Positions 17,184 through 27,145 of a stretch of DNA of 64,000 bases are shown piece after piece (the first letter of the stretch is position 1; each line of letters begins with the position of its first letter). This DNA comes from Pectobacterium actinidiae (GTDB lineage: Bacteria > Pseudomonadota > Gammaproteobacteria > Enterobacterales > Enterobacteriaceae): assembly GCF_000803315.1 (NCBI RefSeq), contig NZ_JRMH01000001.1, forward strand, positions 2,976,001-3,040,000, given 5' to 3'. Both the position numbers and the translations under genes were made by a program. Under the pieces are notes generated by a model. That model was given only the letters and a program-made list of their open reading frames with translations, was not told the origin of the DNA and did not search any database.

Positions 17184-18473
17184 TTAAGGGGTATCACCAA
17201 ATACATCGGCTACCGCGAGCATCGCCGTCGCGATGTCAATCAGCTTTTTATTCTGGCTCATCGCCATGCGGCGCAGGGTTTTATATGCCTCTTCTTCACT
17301 TAATCCACGGTGCTGCATCAGCAGGCCCTTCGCACGATCGATCTGTTTTCTTTCATTTAACGTGGCTCGTAGCGTAGCCAATTCATGATCCTGCGCCTGT
17401 AAGCGACGCGACTGTTGTTGCACCAGCGACAGCAGCGAACGTCCCAGCTGTGGGCTAACGCCATCGCTATGTAGCCAGCCGGGCTGCGCACTTTGCCCTT
17501 CTACATCATGGCCGGCGATAAATATCGAATAGCCGGGATCGTCATGCTCCTGCTGCGCCATCAACTCTTCGAGATCCGCACGCTGATCGCTACATGCCTT
17601 CTCCGCTGACGCAATGCGGGTACGGCAGCGCTGCATCAGTGTCTGCTCCAGTTCATCTTCCATCTGTTTCATTTCATCAATGCGCCGCGTGGCAATCGAA
17701 AACCAGTGCAGGCTATCGGCCTCCGGCAGCTTTTCTATCGGGCTGCGGGTGCACACAATACGGCGCAGGCGCTCAAACTCGCTGTCTACCGCGATAGCAC
17801 GCCAGCGCTGCTGGTTTTCTTCATCGCTAAAACCCAGAAAGGTATCGAAACAGCGCTCCTGGCGTTCAATCAAATCCAGCAGCTTTTGCCGAGTTTCCTC
17901 ATCGACGCAGCCCGCCGCATAGGCCGCCGCGCCAATAGCACGCTCCTGCCCCGCCAGCTCTTTCCCCTGCATAAAGCTAAACATGGCAATCAGCGCGCGG
18001 GAAATCCCCGGGTCGGCCGCCGTGTCCGAAACCTCAAAAACCAGCGCCAGCAGATTGCGGACAATGTCGTTAAAAAACGTCATCGCCTGCGGCTGAGGCA
18101 GCAAACGCTGGCAAATCTGCTGGCGCAGCGAGGGCAACAAGCTCAGCGCATAAACCACGCTGGCAACACGGCTGAATAAACGGCTCGCCTGCGGCAACTC
18201 CGCCGTCATTTTTTCCAATCCAGCCAGATGCGTCATCAAGTGCGTCTGCGCTACCTGCACGTCTTTCTCACGTAGCGCCAGTTCGTCGGCGAACAGTCGA
18301 CCATCGGAGCAGAGAAATAGATTGGCCGTTCCCCGCTCACGCTGTAATAGATGGACGAGTTGGCTGATCTTGCCCACCAGCTCACCGCTTTGCAGCAAGT
18401 AACGCAGGCTGTTCAGCTCACACTGGCGCGAGGCAAGCAAAAATCGAATTGTCGTTGAAGGCTCCGCCACCAT
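17184..18473 (-). CDS. nasR: Nitrate-responsive transcription antiterminator
   Basis: RNA-binding antiterminator of the nas operon, 429 aa. Residues ~30-270 form a NIT nitrate/nitrite-sensing domain (LVHLLQRERGTANLFL near residue 45). The C-terminal ~60 residues are an ANTAR domain: ERKQIDRAKGLLMQHRGLSEEEAYKTLRRMAM, with the conserved A-K-G-L-L-M and the Y/R-rich third helix. ATG 18473 has AGGAGAGAG upstream; the longer frame adds 46 residues without homology. It lies upstream of the operon it controls, separated by a ~900-base gap holding its RNA target. Confidence 0.93.
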   Translation of the reverse strand: MVAEPSTTIRFLLASRQCELNSLRYLLQSGELVGKISQLVHLLQRERGTANLFLCSDGRLFADELALREKDVQVAQTHLMTHLAGLEKMTAELPQASRLFSRVASVVYALSLLPSLRQQICQRLLPQPQAMTFFNDIVRNLLALVFEVSDTAADPGISRALIAMFSFMQGKELAGQERAIGAAAYAAGCVDEETRQKLLDLIERQERCFDTFLGFSDEENQQRWRAIAVDSEFERLRRIVCTRSPIEKLPEADSLHWFSIATRRIDEMKQMEDELEQTLMQRCRTRIASAEKACSDQRADLEELMAQQEHDDPGYSIFIAGHDVEGQSAQPGWLHSDGVSPQLGRSLLSLVQQQSRRLQAQDHELATLRATLNERKQIDRAKGLLMQHRGLSEEEAYKTLRRMAMSQNKKLIDIATAMLAVADVFGDTP

Positions 18474-18560
18474 TGCACTCTCTCCTGAAAAAACCATTTT
18501 CAGAAATATGCAATTAACGCGCCAGCCAGATTCAAAAAAAGAATGCGACAATAATGAGTC

Positions 18561-19121
18561 ATGGCAAATAAAGGGGGGAATATCGTTAATCATGTGGTGA
18601 CGACCATGCATGACATCACCACCAGTTCACAAAAAATTGCCGATATTACCAGCGTCATTAACAGCCTCGCCCAGCGCAGTGCGCAAGCGGCAAAAGAGAT
18701 TGAAGGATTAATCGCAGAATCCGTCGCCCGTATTAATACGGGCTCTGAACAGGTTGCTCAGGCGGGGGATACCATGAACCACATTGTTCGCTCTGTCACC
18801 CGCGTCACTGACCTGATGGGTGAAATTGCCTCGGCGTCAGAAGAACAGAGTCGTGGTATCAGTCAGGTTAGCGTCGCGGTGACCGAAATGGACGGCGTTA
18901 CGCAGCAAAACGCCTCGCTGGTGCAAGAATCGGCCGCTGCTGCTGCCTCACTGGAAGAGCAGGCTCACCAGCTAACGGAAGCCGTGGCGGTATTTCAACT
19001 ACCGGGACACGCTTCCCGCTCCTCTCTGAATGTCAGGCCGCTTTCCCATACAAAGGCATTACCTACGCCAAAGACTTCAGGAAAGACGAAAGCACACGAA
19101 AATAATTGGGAAACCTTTTAA
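18561..19121 (+). pseudogene. Decayed methyl-accepting chemotaxis protein (C-terminal remnant with internal deletion)
   Basis: The reading frame resembles the C-terminal cytoplasmic part of a Tsr/Tar-type receptor. The sensor, membrane and HAMP regions are missing. The remnant also lacks the hairpin tip: [12 protein letters not shown] joins directly to [14 protein letters not shown], so about 36 residues between them (the IAFQTN...VVAGEVR block that contacts CheA/CheW) are gone in frame. The rest of the signalling helix is intact ([18 protein letters not shown]), and it still ends in the CheR-binding pentapeptide NWETF. It cannot signal normally. It lies divergent to nasR. Confidence 0.88.
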
Positions 19122-19645
19122 GTGTCAGCAATGAAATAAGTACGCGAGCGAACCGCCCGTTAAAGAGCAATAATCGGTGGCAGGAAAGCAGTTTATTGAT
19201 TTTTTTACCTGCCACCTTTTTACGGCGAGAATAAAAACTAATACAAAAAGTAACTGTTATATTTATCGTTATTCCATCTGTACCAACAATGCGATTAAAG
19301 TCATAAATATCAAACCGCAATTACAGAATCAAACACCGCAAAATAACATCAAATTAAACCATAAAACCAAAATGATAATAATTATTGGATTTGTATTCTA
19401 AAATTGATACAAATTCAGTTTCGATTGTTGCTGGGAAACTGTACTATTTATCCTTCAGTTTTTGCACGCTATAATCCCCGCACGTTTTATTCACTATTCA
19501 TTCTTATCTCACTTCAATGAGTGACGTTAATTTCTGACGGATGCAAATATCGTCGGCGGTAATTTATTCGCATTTTATTCATCACGATTTATTCCGGCAA
19601 GCATCGGAATAACAGCATTTTCCTGCCTGAAGCTAGGAGCCTAAC
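19122..19645 (+). other. AT-rich intergenic region upstream of cydA with a possible promoter
   Basis: No convincing gene. A TATAAT box at 19470-19475 with a weak TTTATC 17 bases upstream is a candidate cydA promoter. The region is very AT-rich from 19240 to 19400. I see no clean FNR palindrome; ArcA control, usual for cyd genes, cannot be judged by eye. Confidence 0.45.
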
Positions 19646-21223
19646 ATGTTTGATGTCGTTGAGCTGTCGCGGCTGCAATTTGCCCTGACTGCCATGTATC
19701 ACTTTCTTTTCGTCCCGCTGACGCTGGGGTTGTCTTTCCTGCTGGCCATTATGAACACCACTTATGTGTTGACCGGCAAGCAAATCTATAAGGACATGAC
19801 CAAATTCTGGGGCAAATTGTTCGCCATCAACTTTGCGCTGGGCGTGGCAACCGGTCTGACGCTGGAATTCCAGTTCGGTACCAACTGGTCTTACTATTCT
19901 CACTACGTGGGCGATATTTTTGGTGCGCCGCTGGCAATGGAAGGGCTGATGGCGTTCTTCCTCGAATCCACGCTGATCGGCCTGTTCTTTTTCGGCTGGG
20001 ATCGTCTGACCAAAGTCCAGCACATGCTGGTGACCTGGTTCGTCGCGCTCGGCTCCAACTTTTCCGCATTGTGGATTCTGGTCGCTAACGGCTGGATGCA
20101 AAACCCGATTGCCGCTGAGTTCAATTACGAAACTATGCGCATGGAAATGCTGAGCTTCGCCGAGCTGGTGCTGAACCCAGTCGCGCAGGTGAAGTTTGTG
20201 CACACCGTGGCAGCAGGCTACACCGCCGGTGCGATGTTTGTTCTCGGGATCAGTTCTTACTACCTGTTGAGAGGCCGCGATATTGCCTTTGCCAAGCGCT
20301 CATTCGCCATTGCCGCCAGTTTCGGTTTGGCCTCCGTGCTGTCCGTCATCGTGTTGGGTGATGAATCCGGCTATGTGATGGGCGACGTACAAAAAACCAA
20401 GCTGGCAGCCATCGAAGCCGAATGGGAAACACAGCCTGCCCCCGCCTCTTTCACACTCTTCGCCATCCCCAATCAGGAAACGATGCAGAATGATTACGCG
20501 ATCCACGTTCCCTATCTGCTGGGGCTCATCGCCACTCGTTCGCTCGACAAACCCGTCGTCGGCATTAAAAATCTGATGGCGCAACATGAGATACGCATTC
20601 GCAACGGCATGACGGCCTATGGTCTGCTGGAGGAACTGCGCTCAGGTAACACCGCCCCCGCCGTTCGCGCACAATTTGAGGCCACCAAGCACGATCTTGG
20701 CTACGGCCTGCTGCTTAAGCGCTATACCGATGACGTCGCCAACGCCAGCGAAAATCAGATTCAGCAGGCAACCAACGATTCGATTCCTCGCGTCGCGCCG
20801 CTGTATATCGCGTTTCGTCTGATGGTGGGCTGCGGCGTGCTGATGCTCGGCATTTTTGCTCTGTCGTTCTGGAGCGTCATACGCGGCCGCATGGGGCAGC
20901 GCAAATGGCTGCACCGCGTGGCGCTCTATGGCATCCCCCTGCCCTGGATCGCGATTGAATCCGGCTGGTTCGTCGCCGAGTACGGCCGCCAGCCGTGGGC
21001 AGTCGGTGAAGTTCTGCCTACCGCCATCGCCAATTCGTCTCTGGAAGCACACGACATCCTGCTGTCGATGGGGCTGATTTGCGGACTGTATACGCTGTTT
21101 CTAATCGCAGAAATGTATCTGATGTTCAAGTTTGCCCGACTGGGGCCAAGCAGCCTGAAAACGGGTCGCTACCACTTTGAACAACCGACGACACAATCCC
21201 TCGCGACACCTGCAAAACCTTAA
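19646..21223 (+). CDS. cydA: Cytochrome bd ubiquinol oxidase subunit I
   Basis: Haem-bearing subunit of the bd-type quinol oxidase, which reduces oxygen at low tension without pumping protons. 525 aa, the long Q-loop (E. coli-like) form. Haem ligands are visible as H19 ([12 protein letters not shown]), H186 ([13 protein letters not shown]) and a Met in the conserved late region (MVGCGVLML). The Q-loop has [24 protein letters not shown]. It looks roughly three-quarters identical to E. coli CydA by eye. First gene of cydA-cydB-cydX; since no tol-pal genes or ybgE follow, it may be a second bd oxidase of this organism. Confidence 0.93.
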   Translation: MFDVVELSRLQFALTAMYHFLFVPLTLGLSFLLAIMNTTYVLTGKQIYKDMTKFWGKLFAINFALGVATGLTLEFQFGTNWSYYSHYVGDIFGAPLAMEGLMAFFLESTLIGLFFFGWDRLTKVQHMLVTWFVALGSNFSALWILVANGWMQNPIAAEFNYETMRMEMLSFAELVLNPVAQVKFVHTVAAGYTAGAMFVLGISSYYLLRGRDIAFAKRSFAIAASFGLASVLSVIVLGDESGYVMGDVQKTKLAAIEAEWETQPAPASFTLFAIPNQETMQNDYAIHVPYLLGLIATRSLDKPVVGIKNLMAQHEIRIRNGMTAYGLLEELRSGNTAPAVRAQFEATKHDLGYGLLLKRYTDDVANASENQIQQATNDSIPRVAPLYIAFRLMVGCGVLMLGIFALSFWSVIRGRMGQRKWLHRVALYGIPLPWIAIESGWFVAEYGRQPWAVGEVLPTAIANSSLEAHDILLSMGLICGLYTLFLIAEMYLMFKFARLGPSSLKTGRYHFEQPTTQSLATPAKP

Positions 21224-21237
21224 CGGGAGCCATAATG

Positions 21238-22377
21238 ATGCTGGATTATGAAACATTACGTCTGATTTGGTGGGGATTGATTGGCCTGTTGTTCATCGGC
21301 TTCGCCATCACTGACGGCTTTGACATGGGCGTGGGCATTCTGCTGCGCCTGCTGGGCAAGACCGATACCGAACGACGGGTGATGATTAACGTGATCGCCC
21401 CACACTGGGACGGCAATCAGGTCTGGCTGATCACCGCGGCGGGCGCACTGTTCGCCGCCTGGCCGATGGTTTATGCCGCCGCGTTTTCCGGTTTCTACTT
21501 CGCCATGATTCTGGTGTTGGCCGCGCTATTTTTCCGCCCGGTTGGCTTTGATTACCGCTCCAAGCTGGAAAACCACCGCTGGCGCAACATGTGGGACTGG
21601 GGCATTTTCATCGGCAGCGTCGTCCCCACGCTGGTGTTCGGCATCGCATTAGGCAACCTGTTGCAGGGCGTGCCGCTGAGCGTCGATAAATATTTGCGAC
21701 TCACCTACCACGGCGGGTTCTTTGGCTTGCTGAACCCGTTCGGGGTGCTGGCAGGTATCGTGAGCGTCGCGATGATCGTCGCACACGGCGCGGTTTACCT
21801 GCAAATGCGCACCACCGATGCACTTCAGCGTCGCGCGCAAAAAACCGTCCTAATCGCCAGCGCGCTGATGAGCATCACCTTCTTACTGGCTGGCCTGTGG
21901 GTTGTTACCGGAATCGACGGCTACCTGATTACCTCCACGCTGGATAAAGCGGCTCCATCTAATCCACTGAATAAAGACGTGGTTCAGCAGGCCGGAGCCT
22001 GGTTAACCAACTTTAATGCGTATCCGTCGCTGTGGGCGATCCCCACATTGGGTGTCGTTTTGCCGTGGTTCACCTGTCTCTTCTCGCGCATGAACCGCTG
22101 CGGCTGGGGTTTTCTGACCTCATCATTGACGATTGTCTGCGTGATTCTGACGGCAGGAATTACGCTGTTCCCATTCGTGATGCCTTCCAGCTTCGATCCC
22201 AATGTCAGCCTGACCCTCTGGGATGCGACGTCCAGCCAGCTTACGCTTCAGGTGATGACCATTCTGGCCTGCATTTTTGTCCCCACCATCCTGCTTTATA
22301 CCAGTTGGTGTTACTACAAGATGTTCGGTCGGGTCGATGCGCGTTACATCGAAGAAAATAAGCACGCCCTTTACTAA
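21238..22377 (+). CDS. cydB: Cytochrome bd ubiquinol oxidase subunit II
   Basis: Membrane partner of CydA, 379 aa from MLDYETLRLIWW, the same length as E. coli CydB. Conserved stretches include FAITDGFDMGVGIL, APHWDGNQVWLITAAGALFAAWP and FFRPVGFDYRSK. ATG 21238 is preferred over 21235 because E. coli CydB begins M-x-DYE; GGGAG serves both. It follows cydA by about 14 bases. Confidence 0.93.
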   Translation: MLDYETLRLIWWGLIGLLFIGFAITDGFDMGVGILLRLLGKTDTERRVMINVIAPHWDGNQVWLITAAGALFAAWPMVYAAAFSGFYFAMILVLAALFFRPVGFDYRSKLENHRWRNMWDWGIFIGSVVPTLVFGIALGNLLQGVPLSVDKYLRLTYHGGFFGLLNPFGVLAGIVSVAMIVAHGAVYLQMRTTDALQRRAQKTVLIASALMSITFLLAGLWVVTGIDGYLITSTLDKAAPSNPLNKDVVQQAGAWLTNFNAYPSLWAIPTLGVVLPWFTCLFSRMNRCGWGFLTSSLTIVCVILTAGITLFPFVMPSSFDPNVSLTLWDATSSQLTLQVMTILACIFVPTILLYTSWCYYKMFGRVDARYIEENKHALY

Positions 22378-22396
22378 CGATTTGAGGAGAAAGAAA

Positions 22397-22501
22397 ATGT
22401 GGTATTTCGCCTGGATACTGGGCACGCTGCTGGCCTGCGCGTTCGCGCTGGTCACCGCGCTGGCGGTTGAGAACCATGAAGCGGGAAAAGATGCCCCTTG
22501 A
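22397..22501 (+). CDS. cydX: Cytochrome bd oxidase small subunit CydX
   Basis: 34-residue single-span membrane protein that stabilises the haems of CydAB. It begins MWYFAWILGTLLACAFALV, nearly identical to E. coli CydX and unlike AppX. A GAGGAGA ribosome site lies just upstream, and it is 19 bases after cydB. Confidence 0.92.
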   Translation: MWYFAWILGTLLACAFALVTALAVENHEAGKDAP

Positions 22502-22507
22502 GAGAAG

Positions 22508-22530
22508 GAAGCGCCACCATCGGGCGCTTC
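22508..22530 (+). terminator. Hairpin after cydX
   Basis: GAAGCGCC pairs with GGGCGCTTC over a 6-base loop, followed by ATCATTTC. There is no real T-run, so it may only attenuate reading into the DUF202 genes. Confidence 0.4.
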
Positions 22531-22642
22531 ATCATTTCGTACTGAGACAGTCATCAGGGCAGACGAAACCCGCCAAGGGCGCTAGAATGCAGACGCTGTG
22601 CCCAATCGGAAGCCCTCTTTTAACCTGAAATCAGACGACGAC

Positions 22643-23008
22643 ATGACAACACCCAGACAGGACAAAACACCGTGGTGGCGTCAGGGGAAAACCCCGGACT
22701 ACCGTTTTTCATTAGCGAATGAGCGCACCTTTCTGGCGTGGATTCGCACCGCGCTGGCGTTTCTTGCGGGTGCCGTGGGTATCGATCAATTTACCGTTCA
22801 TATCGATCCGCTGGTGCGTCAGGGGCTGGCTCTGCTGCTGGTCGTCTGCGCAGCGCTACTCGGCGGTCTGGCCTATCGTCGCTGGGTCAGCAATGAAAAA
22901 GCCATGCGACAGGAAAATGATATGCCGTATACGCCGATGCTGCTGATTGTGACGCTGTTTATCACCCTTATTGCCCTCGCGCTTGCCGCCATGATCCTGT
23001 TAGGGTAA
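22643..23008 (+). CDS. DUF202 (YidH-like) membrane protein
   Basis: Small inner-membrane protein of unknown function, 121 aa, with three predicted spans (FLAWIRTALAFLAGAVGI, LALLLVVCAALLGGLAY, LLIVTLFITLIALALAA). The DUF202 signature LANERTFLAWIRTALAFL is intact. ATG 22643 is chosen because an upstream GTG at 22598 adds residues outside the family. The next gene follows after 3 bases and is also DUF202, like the E. coli yidH-yidG pair. A link to the bd oxidase is suggested by position only. Confidence 0.82.
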   Translation: MTTPRQDKTPWWRQGKTPDYRFSLANERTFLAWIRTALAFLAGAVGIDQFTVHIDPLVRQGLALLLVVCAALLGGLAYRRWVSNEKAMRQENDMPYTPMLLIVTLFITLIALALAAMILLG

Positions 23009-23011
23009 CGC

Positions 23012-23338
23012 ATGGAAACCACTCGCGACCCGGGGCTACAGCCGCAGCGAACCGGCATGGCCTGGACACGTACCCTGTTTGTGATGTTAATCAACAGTCT
23101 GCTGTGTTTTCGCCTGAGTATGGTAGACGGCAGTCGTGCCATTTTTGCCTGCGCCATTCTGCTTCTGTGCGTTTCTGCCCTGATGTCGGTGCTGGCGATT
23201 CTGCGCTATCGCTTTAACGCTTGCTGTCAGCCTAGGCTATCACGCGCCAGCCACGGGCTGATCGCACTCACATCCGCATCAATGGTGATTACTGCACTGG
23301 TGTTATTACTGCATTTTAGCGGCATGTGGCAGGAGTAG
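23012..23338 (+). CDS. DUF202 (YidG-like) membrane protein
   Basis: 108 aa, three predicted membrane spans. It begins METTRDPGLQPQRTGMAWTRT, matching the YidG-type DUF202 start in which the conserved ER motif is replaced by QRTGMAWTRT. It starts 3 bases after the YidH-like gene, so the two are co-translated and probably form a pair. Function unknown. Confidence 0.82.
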   Translation: METTRDPGLQPQRTGMAWTRTLFVMLINSLLCFRLSMVDGSRAIFACAILLLCVSALMSVLAILRYRFNACCQPRLSRASHGLIALTSASMVITALVLLLHFSGMWQE

Positions 23339-23357
23339 GTTTTCAGAGAGGAAAGGC

Positions 23358-23381
23358 GGTGAAGCACAAACGCGCTTCACC
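23358..23381. terminator. Hairpin between the convergent DUF202 gene and fdhE
   Basis: GGTGAAGC (23358-23365) pairs with GCTTCACC (23374-23381) in the 54-base gap between convergent genes. The T-run is poor in both directions. Confidence 0.45.
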
Positions 23382-23392
23382 AATCAGGATGG

Positions 23393-24322
23393 TTATTCGA
23401 TGGAACTTTCCGGGAACAGGAAAGGATTGATGCTGCTGCGAGAAAAACCTTCTTCCTCCATTTTCACATCGAGCACCAGAGAAGCCAAATCGTCGGCGAC
23501 GGCTTCCACTCGGTGATCTTTTTCCTGATATAGCAATTTCAGATACGTGCCGCAGTGGCCGCAGCTTTCTGCTTTAATCGCGGAATTTTCGCTATCCAGC
23601 GACCAATAATTCAGTTCGCTCGACTCTTCACAGTTGCTGCATTTCACCCGCACCATGTGCCATTCGCTCTCGCACAGATTACAGTGCAGATAACGCAGAC
23701 CACTGGAGGTGCCTAATTGCACTACGCCCGATACCGGAATACTGCCGCACACGGGGCAAAACTGGCGATGTTCGCCGGGTACGGCACGCGCTTTACCAGG
23801 TAATTGGCTTGCCATCTGCGCCCAAAACAGCGACAGCGCCGCCCAGATGAACGGGGCTTTATCATTGCTCTCGGCACGAAATTCGTGTTGCAGCAGTGCT
23901 GTCGCCTGTTCTTCCAGCTCCTGCTCTGAGGCTTTTTCCAGATTCTCCAGCGTGGATAACACCTGTCCGCTGGCATCCGGTTTTAATTCTTCAATCAGTG
24001 CACGCAGCAGCGTGTGCCAGTGCGCATCACGCGGGAACACCGCAATATCGAGCGGCGGACGTTCGCCAGACTGTTTCAGCACGTCGCTCAGGTCAAGCTT
24101 CAACGGATGATCGTGCAATACCTTCTGCTGGGCCTCCACCACGCCTGCGGCGAAGGTGAGGTAATCTCCCAATGGGTGATTTTCAGCTAACTGACGCAGA
24201 CGCTCCGCGCGACTGCTGTACAGGCTTTTCAGATTGGCAAAAAGCAGCGGAGGGATATTTCCTTCCATCATCGATTTTTCGTTCTGTTCTAACTGTTCCT
24301 GAGGAACAATGCGAATACTCAT
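23393..24322 (-). CDS. fdhE: Formate dehydrogenase accessory protein
   Basis: Cytoplasmic iron-binding chaperone needed for active respiratory formate dehydrogenases (FdnGHI, FdoGHI), 309 aa, the same length as E. coli FdhE. The C-terminal half carries four cysteine pairs: [23 protein letters not shown] and CGHCGTY. In E. coli it stands beside fdoGHI; here no formate dehydrogenase genes are in the window, so its clients lie elsewhere. Confidence 0.93.
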   Translation of the reverse strand: MSIRIVPQEQLEQNEKSMMEGNIPPLLFANLKSLYSSRAERLRQLAENHPLGDYLTFAAGVVEAQQKVLHDHPLKLDLSDVLKQSGERPPLDIAVFPRDAHWHTLLRALIEELKPDASGQVLSTLENLEKASEQELEEQATALLQHEFRAESNDKAPFIWAALSLFWAQMASQLPGKARAVPGEHRQFCPVCGSIPVSGVVQLGTSSGLRYLHCNLCESEWHMVRVKCSNCEESSELNYWSLDSENSAIKAESCGHCGTYLKLLYQEKDHRVEAVADDLASLVLDVKMEEEGFSRSSINPFLFPESSIE

Positions 24323-24447
24323 CAGGGTGGTTTTTCCTGTTGTTTGCGTTGTCTATCCGAGAGATTTCGGGGTGCAGGAAGGCCGCCAGCGCGGTCCGGG
24401 TATAATAGCTAATGCCAATCGCTAAAGAGCGAGATACACGGGGCGAC

Positions 24448-24486
24448 CACAGGGGTGAGGCCTCCCTGCGGGAACCTCCCCCTGTG
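24448..24486. repeat. Hairpin in the fdhE-ydcR intergenic region
   Basis: The 350-base gap 24323-24672 holds no gene. It contains CACAGGGGTGAGG (24448-24460) facing CCTCCCCCTGTG (24475-24486), a GC-rich hairpin with CCTCCCTGCGGG inside. It looks like a dispersed repeat or strong secondary structure; there is no T-run. Confidence 0.5.
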
Positions 24487-24672
24487 TTTCCCATAAAAAC
24501 GAGCTTAAATGATCAGCATTCGGGTATCGCTCACCTTTAGCCGGGATTATACGCATCGTGCCTGTCGACTTCCTGATTTCCGGCAAGGTTAGGGCTGTTT
24601 TTCGCCATCGATGCCGTCACCTTCCGCCATGACGGAAACAGTAGCAGAAAAGCGGCAAACATCTCCACACCT

Positions 24673-26124
24673 CTAAAGGGGTGATCGCGTCAGGCGCTCG
24701 CCTATCTGCGTCCGAATCAGCGATGCTAAGACGATCGCACTTTGTTCGCAGCGATCGTCCCATTCGTAGGACGCGTTGAAGCGGAAATAGCGATCGTATT
24801 TGTCGCCGGTCGTGAACATTTTCCCCGGCGCAATGCTGACGCCCCGCTCCAGCGCACGGCGGTATAGCTCCGTGCTGCTGACACCTTCAGGCAACTCCAG
24901 CCAGAGAAAATAACCGCCTTGCGAATGATTAATGCGGACGTCGCCCGGAAAGTGTCGGCGTAGTGACTGTAATGCAGCATGTTTGCGCTGCTCCAGCGCC
25001 CGCCGCAGGCGGCGCAGGTGGCTATCATAGCTGCTGGTTGCCAGATAATCCGCAATCGCCAACTGCATCGGTGCACTGGTTGATAATGTACTCATCAGTT
25101 GTAAACGCTGAATACTGCCCGCATGGTTCCCTGCCGCTACCCAGCCAATGCGAAACCCTGCCACCAGATTTTTAGAAAACGAGGAACAGTGCAGAATCGT
25201 CCCTTTTTTATCCAATGCCTTCGCGGGTCGCGGACGTTGCAGACCGGTATAAAGCTCGCTGTAGACGTCATCTTCTACCAGCCCGACGCCGTGTGTTTCC
25301 AGCATCGCCACCAGCCGCTGTTTCTTCTCCCAAGACAGCGTGCAGCCAAGTGGATTATGAAAATTGGTCATCAGCCAACAGGCTTTGATCGGGTAATCAT
25401 TCAGCGCCTGCTGCAACGCATCAAGATCGATGCCCTGCTGCGGATCGGTCGCTATCGCAATTGCTTTGAGTTTAAGGCGTTCAATGGCCTGTAGCGCGCC
25501 GTAAAAAGCCGGAGATTCGATCACCACGTAATCACCCGGCTCCGTCAGCGCCTGAAGACTGAGATTGAGAGACTCCATCGCCCCCGCCGTAATCACAATC
25601 TCATCGGGCGAGACAGCAATCCCCTGCAACGCATAGCGCTGCGCGATGTTCTTCCTCAGGCTCTCATTACCCGGCGGCAAATTATCCAGCGCGCTGTGTG
25701 GCTGCATATGGCGCGCCACCGAGGCCAGCGAGCGCGTCAACTGACGCTGTGGAAAGAGCTGCGGATCGGGAAAGGCCGATCCGAACGGCATCACTGCCGG
25801 ATCTTTGCTAGCCTGAAGCACATCAAAAATGAACGCATTGACGTCCACATCTTCAGTCAACTGAACGCGCTCCTGCCCAACGGGCGAACGCAGGCTGTCT
25901 GCCGGTAATACGGACAGCTGCGGTGCCGCGTAATAACCCGACTGCGGACGCGACACAATCAGCCCCTGACTTTCCAGCAGTTGATAGGCGTGCAGCACGG
26001 TCATCAGGCTCATGCCCGAATGCAGTGATTTTTCCCGCAGCGAGGGCAGTTTGTCGCCCGGCTGCCAGATCCCTTCCTGAAGCTGCTCACGGAGCTGGTG
26101 AGCGAGCTGTTCAAACTTTGCCAT
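24673..26124 (-). CDS. MocR-family regulator (GntR DNA-binding plus aminotransferase domain), YdcR-like
   Basis: Transcription regulator with an N-terminal winged helix (MAKFEQLAHQLREQLQEGIWQPGDKLPSLRE split over residues 1-31; HAYQLLESQG in the recognition region) and a C-terminal fold-type I aminotransferase domain that binds PLP (lysine in HCSSFSKNLVAGFR). 483 aa. The sequence follows E. coli YdcR closely along its length. The start at 26124 is chosen because YdcR begins M-K-K-Y-Q-Q-L in the same place; upstream ATG 26157 is an alternative. The target gene is unknown. The adjacent amidotransferase gene has the same orientation. Confidence 0.85.
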   Translation of the reverse strand: MAKFEQLAHQLREQLQEGIWQPGDKLPSLREKSLHSGMSLMTVLHAYQLLESQGLIVSRPQSGYYAAPQLSVLPADSLRSPVGQERVQLTEDVDVNAFIFDVLQASKDPAVMPFGSAFPDPQLFPQRQLTRSLASVARHMQPHSALDNLPPGNESLRKNIAQRYALQGIAVSPDEIVITAGAMESLNLSLQALTEPGDYVVIESPAFYGALQAIERLKLKAIAIATDPQQGIDLDALQQALNDYPIKACWLMTNFHNPLGCTLSWEKKQRLVAMLETHGVGLVEDDVYSELYTGLQRPRPAKALDKKGTILHCSSFSKNLVAGFRIGWVAAGNHAGSIQRLQLMSTLSTSAPMQLAIADYLATSSYDSHLRRLRRALEQRKHAALQSLRRHFPGDVRINHSQGGYFLWLELPEGVSSTELYRRALERGVSIAPGKMFTTGDKYDRYFRFNASYEWDDRCEQSAIVLASLIRTQIGERLTRSPL

Positions 26125-26233
26125 AGCGTTACGGTTTCGGTGGGATAAATCTGTCATGATTTTTGGCTCGATCCCCACCGAGAGGTAGCGATCGAGAAGG
26201 ACATTTAGTCGATAATAACGCGTTATTTGAGGG

Positions 26234-26956
26234 CTATTTCGCCGCGTAGCGTTGTACAAAATCCAGCAGGATCTTGCGCGCCCAAACGGGTTCCTGCGGG
26301 ATATCCATCATTCGATCGACATCCCAACCGCCCTGTCGCAGCGCCGTTTCATTATGACGCAGGCACGTCAGCATGATGTTCGCGCTGAATTCCGGGTGGA
26401 ATTGTACGGTCAAGACGTTATCGCTATAGCGAATAATCTGGCAGCCATCCATTTCTGAGCTCGCCAGCACCTGTGCGCCCGCAGGCGGTTCCAGCACGGA
26501 TTGCTGATGCGTCAAATAAGCGCCAAACTGCTGCGGATAATCACGCAGTAATGGGTCTTGTGCTGCGGCTTCATGAGTTGTCACGACCTGAACGCCAACT
26601 TCCTTACCGTTCGGGTTATCCCCTACTTTGCCGCCCAGCGCATCGGCGAGCAGCTGATGCCCATAGCACACGCCCAGCAGCGGAACATCCGCGTAATACG
26701 CTTCACGCAGCCAGCCAGCGGTATATTCACTCCAGTCCAGCCGATCCGTGACCATCGACCACGAGCCGGAGATAATCACCGCCGCTAGCGTATCAAACGG
26801 CGGCAACAATTCGCCCAGATCGGGACGCACCACCCGTACTGGCTGCGAATTCCCCTGTACCGCATCACTAAACCATTTCCCCTGTTGCCCAACCTGAGAC
26901 GCAATCCCTTCCGGTGGTTGTCCCAACTGAATCACCAGCAATACCTTTTCGCTCAT
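26234..26956 (-). CDS. Class I glutamine amidotransferase-like protein
   Basis: 240-aa cytoplasmic protein with a glutaminase fold. The nucleophile is in GVCYGHQLLADALGG (Cys near residue 97), with the His-Glu pair in VQFHPEFSANI near residue 185. It resembles stand-alone GMP-synthase-like amidotransferases (YfeJ type) whose partner enzyme is unknown. No synthetase domain is nearby. The substrate is not predicted. Confidence 0.82.
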   Translation of the reverse strand: MSEKVLLVIQLGQPPEGIASQVGQQGKWFSDAVQGNSQPVRVVRPDLGELLPPFDTLAAVIISGSWSMVTDRLDWSEYTAGWLREAYYADVPLLGVCYGHQLLADALGGKVGDNPNGKEVGVQVVTTHEAAAQDPLLRDYPQQFGAYLTHQQSVLEPPAGAQVLASSEMDGCQIIRYSDNVLTVQFHPEFSANIMLTCLRHNETALRQGGWDVDRMMDIPQEPVWARKILLDFVQRYAAK

Positions 26957-27075
26957 CGTCCTGTTCTGCCCGTATTTGAAAAACCATCAACCTGAAAAAC
27001 CACAAGAATGCGGCGCTCGCTGCTTATAACGAACGTAGCACTATGCCTACATGAAAACCAGCCACCATGAAAATC

Positions 27076-27099
27076 TGCGCATAGGAAAAACTATGCGCA
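27076..27099 (-). terminator. Hairpin downstream of ylaC
   Basis: TGCGCATAG and CTATGCGCA form a perfect 9-bp stem with a 6-base loop, 46 bases beyond the ylaC stop. On the minus strand it is followed by GATTTTC. Confidence 0.55.
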
Positions 27100-27145
27100 T
27101 TATTTGCTCATCGCGAAATGGGGCGGTTTGAGGGCAGAAAATCAG

